64,000 nucleotides of DNA, taken from contig NZ_JYJF01000009.1 of assembly GCF_000955975.1 (NCBI RefSeq), positions 43,026 to 107,025 on the forward strand, in the 5' to 3' direction. Shown here in pieces: positions 62,604 through 64,000 of the stretch; positions within the stretch are counted from its first letter, which is position 1; the number at the start of each line of letters is the position of its first letter. The DNA is from Saccharothrix sp. ST-888. Its GTDB lineage: Bacteria; Actinomycetota; Actinomycetes; Streptomycetales; Streptomycetaceae. The position numbers were made by a program, and so were the translations under genes. Below the pieces are notes generated by a model. That model was not told where the DNA came from and made no database searches. It worked only from the letters and a program-made list of their open reading frames with translations.

Positions 62604-63971
62604 GTGTCCGCAGCCCCGAACCGCATGCACCGGCCCGACGCACAGCTGGTCGACCTGGTATTCGACTACATGCGCGAGCGGCTGCAGTACGACCCGGTGC
62701 CGCTCGACCACCCCGGTGACGGCGAGCACCTGCGCACCCAGCTGGCCGGCCTGCTCAACGAGCACGGCAACAACGCGGCCGACGTGCTCAAGCTCTACGA
62801 CCACGAGCTCTCCCGCGCCGTCATCTCCGCCGACAGCCCGCGCTACCTGTCCTTCATACCGTGCGCCCCGACCAAGGCCGCGCTGCTCTTCGACATGGTG
62901 GTCTCCTGCGCCTCCCTGCAGGGCATCTCCTGGCTGGAGGCGGCCGGCGCCATCGCCGCCGAGAACCAGGTGCTGCGCCTGATCGCCGACCGGGCCGGCC
63001 TGCCCGAGACGGCCGGTGGCACCTTCGTCTCCGGCGGCTCGGCGGGCAACCTCTCCGCCCTGGTGGTCGCCCGCGACACCGCCCGCCGCAAGCTGGGTGT
63101 CGGCCCGGAGGCGCGGCTGCGGATCGCCGTCGCGGACCAGGTGCACTCCTCGGTCAAGAACACCTTCAACATCATCGGCGTCGAGGCCTTCAAGGTCCCG
63201 ACCGTGGACCGCCGCTTCACCGGCGAGGCGCTGCGCGCGGCCCTGGCCGCCGACCCCAACCCCGAGACCGTGATCGCCGTGGTCGGTACCGCCGGTACCA
63301 CCAACGAGGGCATCGTCGACGACCTGCAGGGCCTCTCCGAGGTCGCCCGCCAGCGCGGCATGTGGTTCCACGTGGACGGCGCGTACGGCGGCGCGGGCCT
63401 GTTCGCCCCCTCGGTCCGTGAGCGCTACAACGGCATCGAGCACGCCGACTCCTTCGTGGTCGACCCGCACAAGTGGCTGTTCGCGCCGTTCGACTGCGCC
63501 GCGCTGCTCTACCGCAACCCCCAGCTGGCCCGCGCGGTGCACACCCAGGACGCCTCCTACCTGGACGTCCTGCACACCGAGGGCGACGAGTGGAACCCCA
63601 CCGACTACGCCTACCACCTGACCCGGCGCGCCCGCGGCCTGCCGCTCTGGTTCTCGCTCGCGGTGCACGGCACCCAGGCGTACACCGACGCGATCGAGGA
63701 GGGCCTGAAACTGGCCCAGGAGACCGCCCGGGTGATCCGCGGGACCGAGCACCTGGAACTGCTGCACGACCCGCAGCTCTCCGCCGTCTGCTTCCGCCGC
63801 AAGGGCTGGACCAACGAGGACTACTACCGCTGGTCCCAGCAGCTGCTGGCCGACCAGATCGGCTTCGTCACCCCGACCGGCTGGGACGGCGAGACCGTCG
63901 CCCGCTTCGCCTTCCTGCACCCGGGCACCACCATGGAGATGGTCCAGGAGATCCTGGACACCATGGCGTAA
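62604..63971 (+). CDS. PLP-dependent amino acid decarboxylase (group II)
   Basis: A 455-aa group II decarboxylase, complete within the window. The cofactor lysine is in SFVVDPHKWLF, and HVDGAYGG supplies the conserved aspartate that contacts the pyridine nitrogen. FVSGGSAGNLSALVVARDTA is the phosphate-binding region. The family includes aromatic L-amino acid, tyrosine and tryptophan decarboxylases; the substrate cannot be fixed here. The GTG at 62604 has AAGGGG about 7 nt upstream. The preceding AsnC-type gene and palindrome suggest amino-acid-responsive control. Confidence 0.92.
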   Translation: MSAAPNRMHRPDAQLVDLVFDYMRERLQYDPVPLDHPGDGEHLRTQLAGLLNEHGNNAADVLKLYDHELSRAVISADSPRYLSFIPCAPTKAALLFDMVVSCASLQGISWLEAAGAIAAENQVLRLIADRAGLPETAGGTFVSGGSAGNLSALVVARDTARRKLGVGPEARLRIAVADQVHSSVKNTFNIIGVEAFKVPTVDRRFTGEALRAALAADPNPETVIAVVGTAGTTNEGIVDDLQGLSEVARQRGMWFHVDGAYGGAGLFAPSVRERYNGIEHADSFVVDPHKWLFAPFDCAALLYRNPQLARAVHTQDASYLDVLHTEGDEWNPTDYAYHLTRRARGLPLWFSLAVHGTQAYTDAIEEGLKLAQETARVIRGTEHLELLHDPQLSAVCFRRKGWTNEDYYRWSQQLLADQIGFVTPTGWDGETVARFAFLHPGTTMEMVQEILDTMA

Positions 63972-64000
63972 CCGCGCACCCCTCGGCACGACCGGGCACG

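Overview
The window is high-GC actinobacterial chromosome, almost certainly Streptomyces or a close relative such as Kitasatospora. The grounds are the codon use, the many GTG starts, the strong third-position GC that creates long antisense shadow ORFs, and the gene order. glnA, an RDD protein, a DUF4191 protein, lipA, lipB, sucB, lpdA, pepA, cobS/T/U, a DUF3043 protein, pspA/pspAA and nadA form a block that resembles the conserved Streptomyces core around glnA. No rRNA, tRNA or CRISPR array was seen.

Region 1 (1-10.4 kb) holds the end of a CydC-like ABC exporter, a divergent pirin/AhpD-like pair with two inverted repeats between them, two related alpha/beta hydrolases divergent from a large LuxR-type ATPase regulator, and an HTH/NB-ARC/TPR regulator.

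Region 2 (10.6-32.7 kb) is an accessory island and the most interesting part. Five copies of one att-like module (A-E) lie in the same orientation. Each has a 25-bp core related to the last codons of glnA, flanked by inverted copies of a 13-bp arm (GTTTCCGCAGGTC). The rightmost core is the real 3' end of glnA. Between the modules sit four cassettes. Cassette 1 has an Mrr-type nuclease with a 118-aa partner, a Gabija pair (GajA OLD-type ATPase/TOPRIM nuclease and GajB UvrD-like helicase), and an HTH/ImmA-IrrE protease with a partner. Cassette 2 has one large protein combining a DUF4297/Cap4-like nuclease, a STAND-like ATPase and helical repeats. Cassette 3 has one 549-aa protein with an N-terminal PD-(D/E)xK-like motif and an unrecognised remainder. 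Cassette 4 has a helical-plus-Mrr nuclease, two small proteins, a KTSC-domain protein and a second OLD-type ATPase/TOPRIM nuclease. Gene relics lie at cassette edges. No recombinase gene was found, so the array looks like repeated insertion of non-autonomous, defence-carrying cassettes at the glnA 3' end.

Region 3 (32.6-64 kb) is core metabolism. glnA has a textbook GlnR double box. lipB and lipA make and attach lipoate, which is used by the E2 enzyme SucB together with LpdA (E3). cobU-cobT-cobS form a cobalamin nucleotide-loop operon. pspA/pspAA belong to the envelope-stress system. nadA has an inverted repeat in its promoter region. The window closes with an AsnC-type regulator beside a PLP-dependent decarboxylase. 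Regulators (GAF/PucR, HTH-TPR), a FAD oxidoreductase, an SDR, a GNAT, a methyltransferase and several conserved hypotheticals are interspersed.
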